DNA of 64,000 nucleotides from Verrucomicrobiaceae bacterium (GTDB lineage: Bacteria; Verrucomicrobiota; Verrucomicrobiia; Verrucomicrobiales; Verrucomicrobiaceae), in assembly GCA_027489965.1 (NCBI GenBank), contig JAIXZA010000052.1, positions 51,869 through 115,868 of the forward strand. The letters are read 5' to 3'. Under the pieces are notes generated by a model. That model worked only from the letters and a program-made list of their open reading frames with translations, had not been told where the DNA came from and did no database searches. Made by a program: the position numbers and the translations under genes. Every line of letters starts with the position of its first letter. Position 1 is the first letter of the stretch. Below, one piece after another: positions 8,726-16,851 of the stretch.

Positions 8726-10396
8726 TTATGGTTTCGGACGAACGAGCAAGACCTGGCCGTCTTCGGCGAACTCCAGCAATGCCTGTGCTTTGGTCAGGAA
8801 GCCGCCAGATCCGTTGGGTGCATTGGAGCGGTGTGCTGCTGCACCGTATGGATGGGCCTGGATATTGATCAGGAAGGTACCAGCGCCAAAGATGGCGTCT
8901 GTGCTGATGACACCCGAGCTCTCCCAGAGACCTGCGGAATAGGCGCTGGTCAAGTTACCGTCGCGACCAGCCACATAGCCGTAGTTGAAGGTGGATTGCA
9001 GCTTTGCTGCGTAGGCGTTGTTGCGATTGAGGGTCCACATACCGGCGTTGCGGGCCTTGGCTGTATAGACGGCATTGGCTGGGGAATTGGTGTCTTCACA
9101 AACCACGATGAAATCCTTCGTGACAGCGATGTTGTCGATGCTCACTGGATAGTCTGGGCCAGTAAGGTCACCCTGTGTGTAGGTGCCAATGGCACCCGTG
9201 ACTGGAGCGGTTAGGCGACCTGTGCTCGCGCCAGAATAGCTGCCTGCTGGGTAAATAATGGTGTCTGCATTATAGACGATGTTCAGCGTGCCATTGGCCA
9301 GTGGGTTCACTGGATTCATGGTCAATTCATAGAGACGACCAAGGCGGTTCGGGCCCGAACCACCTGTAGTGGCAAGGAAAACGCTGCGAGTAGGCTGCGT
9401 GGGGTCAAATTCTGCGTCCTCGACACGCACTAGGCCGAAACCACCAACGACGTCTGCCTGAATGGAAAGTTGGGTCCCAGTGAGATTGGCTGCATTTGGG
9501 ATCTCGACCCACTTCGTGGCAAGGCTGCCAGAGGTGAAGGTGCCTTCATTGTGCTGGGCTGCGTTTCCGCAGAGGACATAGAGCTTACCACCCGTGAGAC
9601 CATTTTTATCGAGCACGCTATTGGAGCGACGGAGCTTGGTGCCCACATACATATAAGTGTAGGAGACAGGGCTGGCGCTAGGTGCAGGGCCGTCTTCGGT
9701 AAAGATGACGACTGTTTTGTCATCACGACGCGGCTGCACGATAGTGGTCTCGCGGGCTGCACGGCCCATGGCTGGAATCGTGTACATTTTGCCATCAGCA
9801 ACGACCACGACTTGGGAACCATTTGCATTGTAGTTGCCAGTGCCAGACTCCTCGTTGGTGAAGTAGAGCGGGCGATCCATGCCGTGCTCACGTCCGGCAA
9901 AAGAACCGGAGCAGAAACGGGTGAAGCCAGCGGTATCACCTTCGAGTGGTGGGCGCGTTCCCAGTGTGCCAGCGGCCTGGGTGTTTTCCAGGAACAGTTC
10001 TTTGTGAGCGACCGTACCATTAAGGATAGCGCCAGTGGTGCTATTCATGGAAAAGCGTGAAACGAAGGCACCCTTGTAGCGTGTCGAACCCGCGAATGGG
10101 CGGCTATTGCTAGTGCTATTGATTTCGTGGGCTACGAAAAGAATATTCTCATTCGTCACGCTATCTTTGTAGATGCCCATGGCATCAGGAATGCCACAGA
10201 AGGTGTAGTCAGTGGCTCCCACTGGGCCAGTGCCGGACGTCAGAGGAACACGATCACCCACAGTCACGATCGGGGTGAACGTGAAGTCTGAGGTCGGGGT
10301 GGCGCTGAGGTAGGAAGACTCGGAAGTCAGCACGCCCTGAGCGAAGGCGGATGTCGAGGCGAGCGCAAGGCCGGCCAGAAGTTTGGAGAAGTGCAT
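8726..10396 (-). CDS. exported PhoX-like phosphatase (DUF839 family)
   Basis: A 556-residue protein with a clear Sec signal peptide (MHFSKLLAGLALASTSAFA). The body is a beta-propeller-like fold of the DUF839/PhoX type. Recognisable pieces are FAGREHGMDRPLYFTNEE, VRVEDAEFDP with acidic metal ligands, and NIQAHPYG near the C-terminus, which matches the NxQHPG signature of the family. PhoX enzymes are calcium- and iron-dependent alkaline phosphatases that release phosphate from organic monoesters outside the cytoplasm. The signal here is Sec-like and not the twin-arginine type usual for PhoX, so it may be a relative with another substrate. It lies 48 bases downstream of the DUF4394 gene on the same strand and is probably co-transcribed with it. 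A terminator hairpin follows. Confidence 0.78.
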   Translation of the reverse strand: MHFSKLLAGLALASTSAFAQGVLTSESSYLSATPTSDFTFTPIVTVGDRVPLTSGTGPVGATDYTFCGIPDAMGIYKDSVTNENILFVAHEINSTSNSRPFAGSTRYKGAFVSRFSMNSTTGAILNGTVAHKELFLENTQAAGTLGTRPPLEGDTAGFTRFCSGSFAGREHGMDRPLYFTNEESGTGNYNANGSQVVVVADGKMYTIPAMGRAARETTIVQPRRDDKTVVIFTEDGPAPSASPVSYTYMYVGTKLRRSNSVLDKNGLTGGKLYVLCGNAAQHNEGTFTSGSLATKWVEIPNAANLTGTQLSIQADVVGGFGLVRVEDAEFDPTQPTRSVFLATTGGSGPNRLGRLYELTMNPVNPLANGTLNIVYNADTIIYPAGSYSGASTGRLTAPVTGAIGTYTQGDLTGPDYPVSIDNIAVTKDFIVVCEDTNSPANAVYTAKARNAGMWTLNRNNAYAAKLQSTFNYGYVAGRDGNLTSAYSAGLWESSGVISTDAIFGAGTFLINIQAHPYGAAAHRSNAPNGSGGFLTKAQALLEFAEDGQVLLVRPKP

Positions 10397-10444
10397 TTTG
10401 AGGATGGGTATTTGGGTTGACTGCGGGTTGAAGGCAGAAAGGGT

Positions 10445-11293
10445 TTAGGCGACGCGGCGGCGGCGGAAGAGGAGGCCCACAAAGGCCATGCCGACAAGCA
10501 CTGCGCGTGAAGGCTCTGGGATTGCGGCGATGGAATGGACGCCTACACCCGAACCGAAATTGCCTACTGATGTGGCAGCGCCTGTCAGCGCGTCGATCGA
10601 GTACAGGGAAGAGGTGGCTCCATCTGTGGAGAGCGTGCCCCAGAGATTACCATTGGCATCCACTCCGAGACCGCCAAAGGAAACAATATCCAGGCCCAGT
10701 CCACCGACCGTGAAGAGTTCACTGAAATTCGGGTCGATGCTTCTCACCAGTGTATTCAGATTGGCATCAATAAAATAGGTGCTACCGAAATCTGGGTCGA
10801 TACCAAGCGCGAAGATTACTGGTGCGGTGCCGAAGTTTGCGTCACCAACACCATAGACTAAATTGCCATTGGTTGTGCGTGTGCCATTGGTGGAAAAGAG
10901 GACGTTTTCCCCGACATCACTCGCGAAGAGCATTTTATCAGTGATCGGGTCATAGGCAAAACCAGCGGCAAAACCCAGAGTGCTGAAAGTGCTGCTGATA
11001 AGAGTCGCAGCACCGCCTCTTGTGACGGAATAAAAGTTTGAGTTCGAGTCAATGCCGTAATGGGTGTCTGAGCTGGCGTGGTAGGTTAGGTTCAGCAGAA
11101 CAGCGCCTGCATCGTTAGTTATACCGTCACTTGCCTTCAAGCCTGTGATGGCTGTGCTTGTGATGAAGGTAGCTGGAGCAGTCGTGTCAAAAGACACGAG
11201 ATTATTGTCGGTGGTGACACCGAAGAAGGTAGCAGCCTGAGAAGAGACTGTGAGTGCCACGCAGGCAGCACTGAGGAAGAAGGAACGGTTCAT
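10445..11293 (-). CDS. DUF4394-like PEP-CTERM exported protein
   Basis: A 282-residue protein with an N-terminal signal peptide (MNRSFFLSAACVALTVSSQA). The body resembles DUF4394, a propeller-like fold with repeated strands (FFGVTTDNNLVSFDT; HYGIDSNSNFYSV; GFAYDPITDKMLFASD). The C-terminus is a complete PEP-CTERM sorting signal: IPEPSRAVL, a hydrophobic helix and RRRR. Such proteins are processed by an exosortase and end up at the cell surface or in extracellular material. No exosortase gene is visible in this window. Its function is unknown. The PhoX-like gene lies just downstream. Confidence 0.82.
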   Translation of the reverse strand: MNRSFFLSAACVALTVSSQAATFFGVTTDNNLVSFDTTAPATFITSTAITGLKASDGITNDAGAVLLNLTYHASSDTHYGIDSNSNFYSVTRGGAATLISSTFSTLGFAAGFAYDPITDKMLFASDVGENVLFSTNGTRTTNGNLVYGVGDANFGTAPVIFALGIDPDFGSTYFIDANLNTLVRSIDPNFSELFTVGGLGLDIVSFGGLGVDANGNLWGTLSTDGATSSLYSIDALTGAATSVGNFGSGVGVHSIAAIPEPSRAVLVGMAFVGLLFRRRRVA

Positions 11294-11607
11294 GACTTGA
11301 GAGCGGGATGGATGGGAGTTAGCAAATCACCAGCAGAAAAATCATTCTGCCGACGATAGCTTTTTAACGTCCTGTCTAAAGACTTGGCAAAAAGACGAAC
11401 GAAACAATTTTGCCATGCGTCAAAGATGTCACAAACTTTGAGATAACATCAAACTGACGCGACTCAGGCTTTGCTCATCATCAGTGCTCATCACAAAGAC
11501 TCCGTTGTGATTCATTAGCTCTACTTCGGGGAAAAATATCCCGATGGATCTTTGCGTCGTGGACCTTGGTTTCGTTACCGGTTCGGAGAAACTCCGAGTG
11601 ATTCATT
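11294..11607. other. 314-base intergenic region between two PEP-CTERM genes
   Basis: No convincing gene was seen. It should carry the promoter of the DUF4394 gene (start 11293, minus). Two inverted repeats stand out: GGCAAAA (11386-11392) with TTTTGCC (11408-11414), about 95 bases upstream of that start, and TCGGAG-AAA-CTCCGA (11583-11597), just after the stop of the repeat protein gene. The second could be a weak terminator but has no T tract. Confidence 0.4.
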
Positions 11608-14600
11608 TTAGCGACGACGACGGCTCAACAGACCAATCAAACCCAATGCGAAGAGTAGCGCGCGTGTCGGTTCAGGCACGACTGCTACAGAGATGGTTCC
11701 AGCGGTGTAGAATTGGCTCAGATCCCAGCCCAGCAATCCGGTCAGCGTGGGTAGCTCCATTAGCGCGGTGTCAAAGGTGCCTGTCGGTGCTGTGCCGGCT
11801 AGAGTGTTCCAGTCCAATAGCCGCCAACGATCATTGGCTGCAAAGCCTGTCATCGCGCTGGTCACTTTCAATTTAACACCGGTGCTGATGTTGAAAAGGC
11901 CACCTGTGCGGAAGAGATCGGCTGCGGCAAGATTGCCCGTCTGATCCCCCAGACCTGCGCCTGAAAAAAGATCAAACTCCAAGGTGCTGCCACTCTGGAA
12001 AAAAGTGGTGATGCTGCCATTGGCAGGGGTGAAGGTCAGGATATTTCCACTCGTGTCACCAGAGGCATTTCCCACACTCACTTTGGCTCCGCTGCCGATG
12101 GTCACCGTGCCACCTGATGCTGGCTGGATGAAGCCTGTGCCAAGAATCACGCTGCCAGAGTTTGCCTGCACATTGCCAGTGCTAGTAGCAGAACCCGTGG
12201 TGTTGGTGACGACCAACTTACCGCCATTGTTGACGGTGGTAGGACCGTTGTAGGTGTTGGCATTGGCAAGCGTCACCGTGGTATCCTCGATCACGAGATC
12301 TGAGTTGGCCGATGCGCCTGTGATGACGCTGCCAACTTTAATCGGCTGTGTGCCACTGAAGGTGAGCGTGCTGCCGTCCTTTGAAATCGGTCCTGTGAGT
12401 AGAAGCTCGCCTGAACCGCTGTTCTGAATGGTACCCGTGCTGCCAGTGGTGACGGTGATGCCACGATCCCAGTTCACGCCGACACCTGTGTAGCTGAGCC
12501 GACCACCTGAGGAAAGGGCGACAGGTGTGGTAGCCTGGCCGAGTGGCTGCGCCACAGTGCTAGCGGCCACTGTAGCGACGGCGAGCGTGCCACCGGTCAC
12601 CTTGACGTCCCCAGTGAATGTGTTGGCTCCAGTCAAAGTCGTGGTTCCCGCACCCGTTTGTGTGAGCGATCCTGTGCCCGAGATCACAGGTGTGACAGTG
12701 ATGGAATCGCTGCGATTGATGGCCAGCGCTGCGTTGTTCGTGACTGCACTTGTGCTGCCGAGTGTGCCTGTCGTGCCGCCATTACCGACTTGTAGGGTGC
12801 CGCCGCTGATCGTGGTGCCGCCGGAATAGGTGTTGGCCCCCAAAAGGGTCAGGGTGCCAGTGCCCTGTTTTATAAGCGGACCACTACCAGTGACCTCATT
12901 GGTAAGGCTGATGCTGTTTCCATTCGTGTCCAGCGTGCCACCGCCGGAGCCTAGGGTGATGCCTCGGTTGCTGTTGAAGCTGATGCTGCCGGTTGCCTTC
13001 ACGCCGCCGCCATCGAGCGTGATCTGATCCGCCGAGAAGCTGCCCGGATTCGTTCCAAAGATGCTCTCTCCGCTACCAGCAATAAACCCACCCGTGATGC
13101 TGGTCTTACCAGTGTAGGCGTTTGCTTCGCCAAATGTCTGCGTGCCGCTGCCGCTCTTGACCAAGGTGATTGATCCAGTGATGACGCCGGAGTTTGCGTC
13201 TGTGCCATCGCCATAGCTGTAGCTTCCACTGCCGCCGAGAGTCAGCGTAGCCGCCGTGGAGGACGTGACGGTGTTATTGGTGGCCGTGGCATTCGTTCCG
13301 GTGACGGAGTTCAGTCCGGCGATCTGCTGACTACGTCCGTTGAGGTCTAGAATGCCGAGGTTGGCGCTCGCCGCTTGTCCCAGGCTGACCGTCGTGGTCG
13401 TGGGCAGGCGGTCATTGCCCGTCGTGAGCTGCACCGTGCCGTTGTTGATCGCGGTGTCACCCGTGTAAGTGCTCACACCGCCCAAAGCCAGCGTGCCACC
13501 ACCCTGTTTGGCCCATGCGCCAATTTCACCGATCTTGTTGGCAATGGCACCGTTATAGCTGAGCACTCCAGCGCCAGGTGTGCTGATCGAGGTTCCTGAG
13601 GCGTCTCCCACGAAAATCTGGCGTCCACCACCGAGCGTGTAGCTGGCGCCACTGAGCGTCGCAAAGCGACCACCATCAATAATGATGTCGTTCGCGGCAT
13701 TGCCGAGGCTGCCATCGGCGGTAAAGCGCACTTCGCCACCGGTGACCGTGATGTCACCCGTGAAAGTGTTGGCGGCATTCGTGATGTCAAAACGTCCGTC
13801 TGTTCCAGACAGCGCCGCAAAGGTGATCCCACCGCTTCCCGTGTTGCTGATGACACCGGTAAAGCCGTGCGACCCATTGTTGCCCTGCATTAGCGTGCGG
13901 CTCGCAGCTCCGAGACTCACATTGTTATCGAAAACAAGGTTCGCCGTGCTGCTGGAAAGGCTCACCTCGGTGGCCAGTGCCCCGAACTGTACATTCCCAC
14001 CGATGGTGATTCCGTTTGGGAAACGAGTATTGACGAAGGTTCGACTTCCGTTCGCTGCCATCGTCCCGCCATTGAGGGTCAACGTGTTTGTGCCACCACT
14101 GCCCAAACCCGTTGTGCCACGTGCGATGACTGTCCCGGCATTGAGAGTAAAACCCCCAGTGAAATTACCCGCGCCAGTTCCAAAAACACCGCTGCCGTTT
14201 TTGATAAAACCGGTGCCTGCCGCAGTGGACAAGGCGTTTTGATTCAAATCAAACAAGCCGCCAGCCCCGACATCAATGGTTCGCACTGCACCTCCCGTGG
14301 CATAGGTGCTTCCGATGGATGCAAAGTTCACCGTCACACCACTCGCCACCGTGACATTGCCCACATTTGTCGAAGCACCCATGCCTGCAAATGTGTAAGT
14401 GCCTGAGGTGAATGAAACAGCGTTGTTCGCAGTGAAGGTGCTGGTATAGGGCGCGACATCTGTGGTGTTGTTCCATCGCGCTGCATTCCAGGCAGTCGTG
14501 GCGGTGGTAGACGTGTAGGACTGCGCTGATGCCATAGCGCACATCAGAAGAAAGGAGACAAAACCAAAGACATAGATCGCGACCGCGCGAACGAAGACGT

Positions 14601-14631
14601 TGTTAGTGACGGAGTGGGAAATTGGGGGCAT
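11608..14631 (-). CDS. autotransporter-associated beta-strand repeat protein with PEP-CTERM anchor
   Basis: A 1007-residue protein very rich in Thr, Ser, Gly and Asn. After a signal segment (VFGFVSFLLMCAMASAQS, about residues 20-37) it is made of irregular beta-strand repeats of the PATR type, for example GTLTLLGANTYSGGTTISGG, TLALGGVSTYTGDTAINNG and GTTTLTGANTFTGDVKVTGG. This points to a long right-handed beta-helix passenger. There is no outer-membrane autotransporter barrel. Instead it ends with VVPEPTRALLF, a hydrophobic helix and RRRR, a PEP-CTERM signal. The expected role is a surface or matrix structural protein. The start used is ATG 14631, which places the hydrophobic segment about 20 residues in. 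An alternative is ATG 14550 (MCAMASAQS), but it would cut the signal short. Confidence 0.85.
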   Translation of the reverse strand: MPPISHSVTNNVFVRAVAIYVFGFVSFLLMCAMASAQSYTSTTATTAWNAARWNNTTDVAPYTSTFTANNAVSFTSGTYTFAGMGASTNVGNVTVASGVTVNFASIGSTYATGGAVRTIDVGAGGLFDLNQNALSTAAGTGFIKNGSGVFGTGAGNFTGGFTLNAGTVIARGTTGLGSGGTNTLTLNGGTMAANGSRTFVNTRFPNGITIGGNVQFGALATEVSLSSSTANLVFDNNVSLGAASRTLMQGNNGSHGFTGVISNTGSGGITFAALSGTDGRFDITNAANTFTGDITVTGGEVRFTADGSLGNAANDIIIDGGRFATLSGASYTLGGGRQIFVGDASGTSISTPGAGVLSYNGAIANKIGEIGAWAKQGGGTLALGGVSTYTGDTAINNGTVQLTTGNDRLPTTTTVSLGQAASANLGILDLNGRSQQIAGLNSVTGTNATATNNTVTSSTAATLTLGGSGSYSYGDGTDANSGVITGSITLVKSGSGTQTFGEANAYTGKTSITGGFIAGSGESIFGTNPGSFSADQITLDGGGVKATGSISFNSNRGITLGSGGGTLDTNGNSISLTNEVTGSGPLIKQGTGTLTLLGANTYSGGTTISGGTLQVGNGGTTGTLGSTSAVTNNAALAINRSDSITVTPVISGTGSLTQTGAGTTTLTGANTFTGDVKVTGGTLAVATVAASTVAQPLGQATTPVALSSGGRLSYTGVGVNWDRGITVTTGSTGTIQNSGSGELLLTGPISKDGSTLTFSGTQPIKVGSVITGASANSDLVIEDTTVTLANANTYNGPTTVNNGGKLVVTNTTGSATSTGNVQANSGSVILGTGFIQPASGGTVTIGSGAKVSVGNASGDTSGNILTFTPANGSITTFFQSGSTLEFDLFSGAGLGDQTGNLAAADLFRTGGLFNISTGVKLKVTSAMTGFAANDRWRLLDWNTLAGTAPTGTFDTALMELPTLTGLLGWDLSQFYTAGTISVAVVPEPTRALLFALGLIGLLSRRRR

Positions 14632-15139
14632 AACGAACTAGGGGGTTATCGTTCGCAGCTATAGGTGCTGCTAATTTTGCCTCCGTCGCATCTCTTATGG
14701 CGACATTTTTGGCAGTGAGTTTTTCGTCACACATGCGGCCTATGACTGGCACACATGATGTTAGGTGTGGGGTTTGCTGAGCTCAAACCGCACGTGAAAG
14801 TTGAGATAAAGATGGCTCAAAACATGTTCGACTTCATAACCCGTCACCGCGCCAGTCGCCCATTAACGGCAGCAAACATTTGTGGGTAATCATCATTACA
14901 TTGAATGTTGAAGGTTGGAATGAGGGGCTGTCCGCTCGAACTATGATCTAAGTTTTGACGACACGAAGCCCTATGTGAGGAAGGTTTCACATGGCTGAAA
15001 CGTCACTCATTTGGATGTAACGCCAGCACTCCAGCTGAATCCATGCAGTCGTGTTAGAACTACCTCACAGAGGGTTGAACCATAGAACGTCTCAATCGCG
15101 CGTACTCATTTAAACAGACACGTATTCAGTAGCGCCTGG
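14632..15139. other. 508-base intergenic region
   Basis: No open frame with coding character was seen on either strand. It lies upstream of the repeat protein gene (start 14631, minus) and downstream of the HtrA-like gene (stop 15140, minus), so it should hold the promoter of the former. A small inverted repeat, GTTTCA (14984-14989) with TGAAAC (14996-15001), could be an operator, but nothing supports this further. Confidence 0.4.
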
Positions 15140-16120
15140 TTACTTTGGCTTTGCCCATTGCGGGCGTTCTTCGATCACATAATCGGTAACCAAGTATTCC
15201 GTACCATTCCGCAGGATCATGAGTTTCACGGGATGGCCGACGCCATACATGTAGAGCCACTTTTGGAAGTCGCCGACGCTGAGGATGCGGTTGTAGGAGA
15301 ACTGTACCAGGATGTCACCAGCTTGGATGCCGAGTTTCTCTGCTGGGCTGTTTTCCCAAACATCTTCAATGGCCACGCCGCCGTGGTGTTTTTTTGCTGT
15401 TGGGAAAAGTTGCTGCTCTTGTTCATTCAGAGGTCGAACGGAGAAGCCTGTCCACGGTGATTTAAGGCTGCGCTTGGTTTTGAGGCTCTCATAAATGTTA
15501 AAGCACAGATTGATCGGCAGGAGATGCGTCTCGCTTGTGTCCTCGGCATGGCCTTGTTCCACTTCAGGCTTGTAGCCTGTAAATAGCGCTGCCACCTCGC
15601 CAGTGTCAGCATAAAAGACGGGTCCGCCGAGTGATGCAGCAGGGATCGTGATCTTCGCCCGAAACATGGTGGAGCCGAGGCTATGCTGATAACAGAGCTT
15701 CGTATTAAATGCAGTCACCTGACCGTCGATTGATTTTAAAGAACTACCTTCAAACAAAACAGCCTGCAATAACATGCCTGGAGCGATGTCACGCTTCACG
15801 GCACAAGTGACCGGTGTGAAGGTTTCCTCGGTTTCGAGTTTTAGGATGCCCATGTTGATCGTCGGTTCGACGCCGATGATTTCTGCGTCATAACTCTTCA
15901 TTCCAGACGTGACCTCAAATTTTTCTAAAAGCAGCCCATCTGGCTGCGAAATGAGATTGTCATAGTGCGTAAGCACAAAGCCTTCCTTCTCGACGATAAA
16001 CCCAAGGCAGCGATTGACCACCTGACCATTCTTTAAACCTGCGATGCTGACGACTCCGCGATTAGGCGTTTGAGCGATCAACGATGCGGTCGTGAGCAAT
16101 AAACAGATAACAAATTTCAT
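15140..16120 (-). CDS. HtrA-like serine protease homologue with PDZ domain, catalytic triad missing
   Basis: A 326-residue protein from ATG 16120 with a Sec signal peptide (MKFVICLLLTTASLIAQ). A trypsin-like DegP/HtrA fold follows, and then a PDZ domain (about residues 225-320, AIEDVWENSPAEKLGIQAGD). The three places where HtrA carries its triad are changed. GFVLTHYDNL has Asp54 in place of His, INMGILKL has Asn89 in place of Asp, and ASLGGPV has Leu164 in place of Ser before GGP. If the alignment is right, it cannot cleave peptides and probably acts as a binding or scaffold protein. The start overlaps the stop of the haem-motif gene by four bases (ATGA), so the pair is probably translationally coupled. 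A longer frame begins at 16210 but lacks a signal peptide at its N-terminus. Confidence 0.78.
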   Translation of the reverse strand: MKFVICLLLTTASLIAQTPNRGVVSIAGLKNGQVVNRCLGFIVEKEGFVLTHYDNLISQPDGLLLEKFEVTSGMKSYDAEIIGVEPTINMGILKLETEETFTPVTCAVKRDIAPGMLLQAVLFEGSSLKSIDGQVTAFNTKLCYQHSLGSTMFRAKITIPAASLGGPVFYADTGEVAALFTGYKPEVEQGHAEDTSETHLLPINLCFNIYESLKTKRSLKSPWTGFSVRPLNEQEQQLFPTAKKHHGGVAIEDVWENSPAEKLGIQAGDILVQFSYNRILSVGDFQKWLYMYGVGHPVKLMILRNGTEYLVTDYVIEERPQWAKPK

Positions 16121-16608
16121 GGTTGGAATGATTGGTTGAAGGGGTTCACCTCGGTGCCGCGCGTGATGCGGATGAATGGATGTAGCGTGGCTGCATGGCA
16201 GGCATTGCAACTCTGGATGACTGTATCCAGTGCCGTGAGCATCTGTTGTTTGTCTTTGGTATTCACGGCCTCTTGCATCGTCGCATACGTAGGTAGTCCC
16301 ATGCGATCCATCAGCAGCGCCACGGGCTGGCCTTCATATTCAGGCACCTCGGTTTGGATCTTCTTCATCTGCTCCAGAGACTCATGCATGTAAAAGTTTG
16401 CCAGCTCTGCATTCCCCGCGTCTGCGGATAGGGCCATCTTATGCGTCAGTCTTTGTAGCTCTCCCATGAGTAAGGCTAACTCGGGCGGAGAGCTTTCTAG
16501 GCTTAAGGGCTCTAACTTCGCAGCCTCACCGCTGGAAGTTTTCAGGACGATAACCGCGAAGAGAGCCACACTGAGAAGTGCTAATGAAGTGGATGTGTGT
16601 GCTCGCAT
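16117..16608 (-). CDS. exported protein with C-terminal c-type haem motif
   Basis: A 163-residue protein from ATG 16608. A hydrophobic signal or anchor (about residues 8-23) is followed by a mostly helical domain and a single haem-attachment motif, CNACH (Cys134-His138), near the C-terminus. Helices first and CxxCH last is the layout of class II cytochromes (cytochrome c' or c-556), which form four-helix bundles. The length fits that class, so a periplasmic electron carrier or gas sensor is possible. The gene overlaps the HtrA-like gene by four bases, which suggests the inactive protease-fold protein serves this cytochrome. A longer frame to 16659 would put 17 residues before the signal, so 16608 is preferred. 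Confidence 0.72.
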   Translation of the reverse strand: MRAHTSTSLALLSVALFAVIVLKTSSGEAAKLEPLSLESSPPELALLMGELQRLTHKMALSADAGNAELANFYMHESLEQMKKIQTEVPEYEGQPVALLMDRMGLPTYATMQEAVNTKDKQQMLTALDTVIQSCNACHAATLHPFIRITRGTEVNPFNQSFQP

Positions 16609-16851
16609 AGAAAAGGCAAAGGTACTCTCTAAGTCACAAGCCTGATGCAATCTCAGCAACTCATTGAGAGTGACAATTATGGTTCATCAATGGCCCAGTC
16701 GTTAGGATGGTCGTTACCCTGATTCTCAATGACGATAGGCTTTGTGTGACGGGCCTGAAACATAAAGCGAAGTTCAACAAAAAGGTCACATTGAAATGAG
16801 AGCGCTCATGAAAAGAGCCTCCATAAATCGCCGCGATTCAAAACGACATTT

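Noticed and set aside
11583..11597. Six-bp hairpin after the repeat protein gene
   Set aside because: A short stem with a three-base loop and no T tract, so it is too weak to list as a terminator. It is mentioned only in the intergenic entry.
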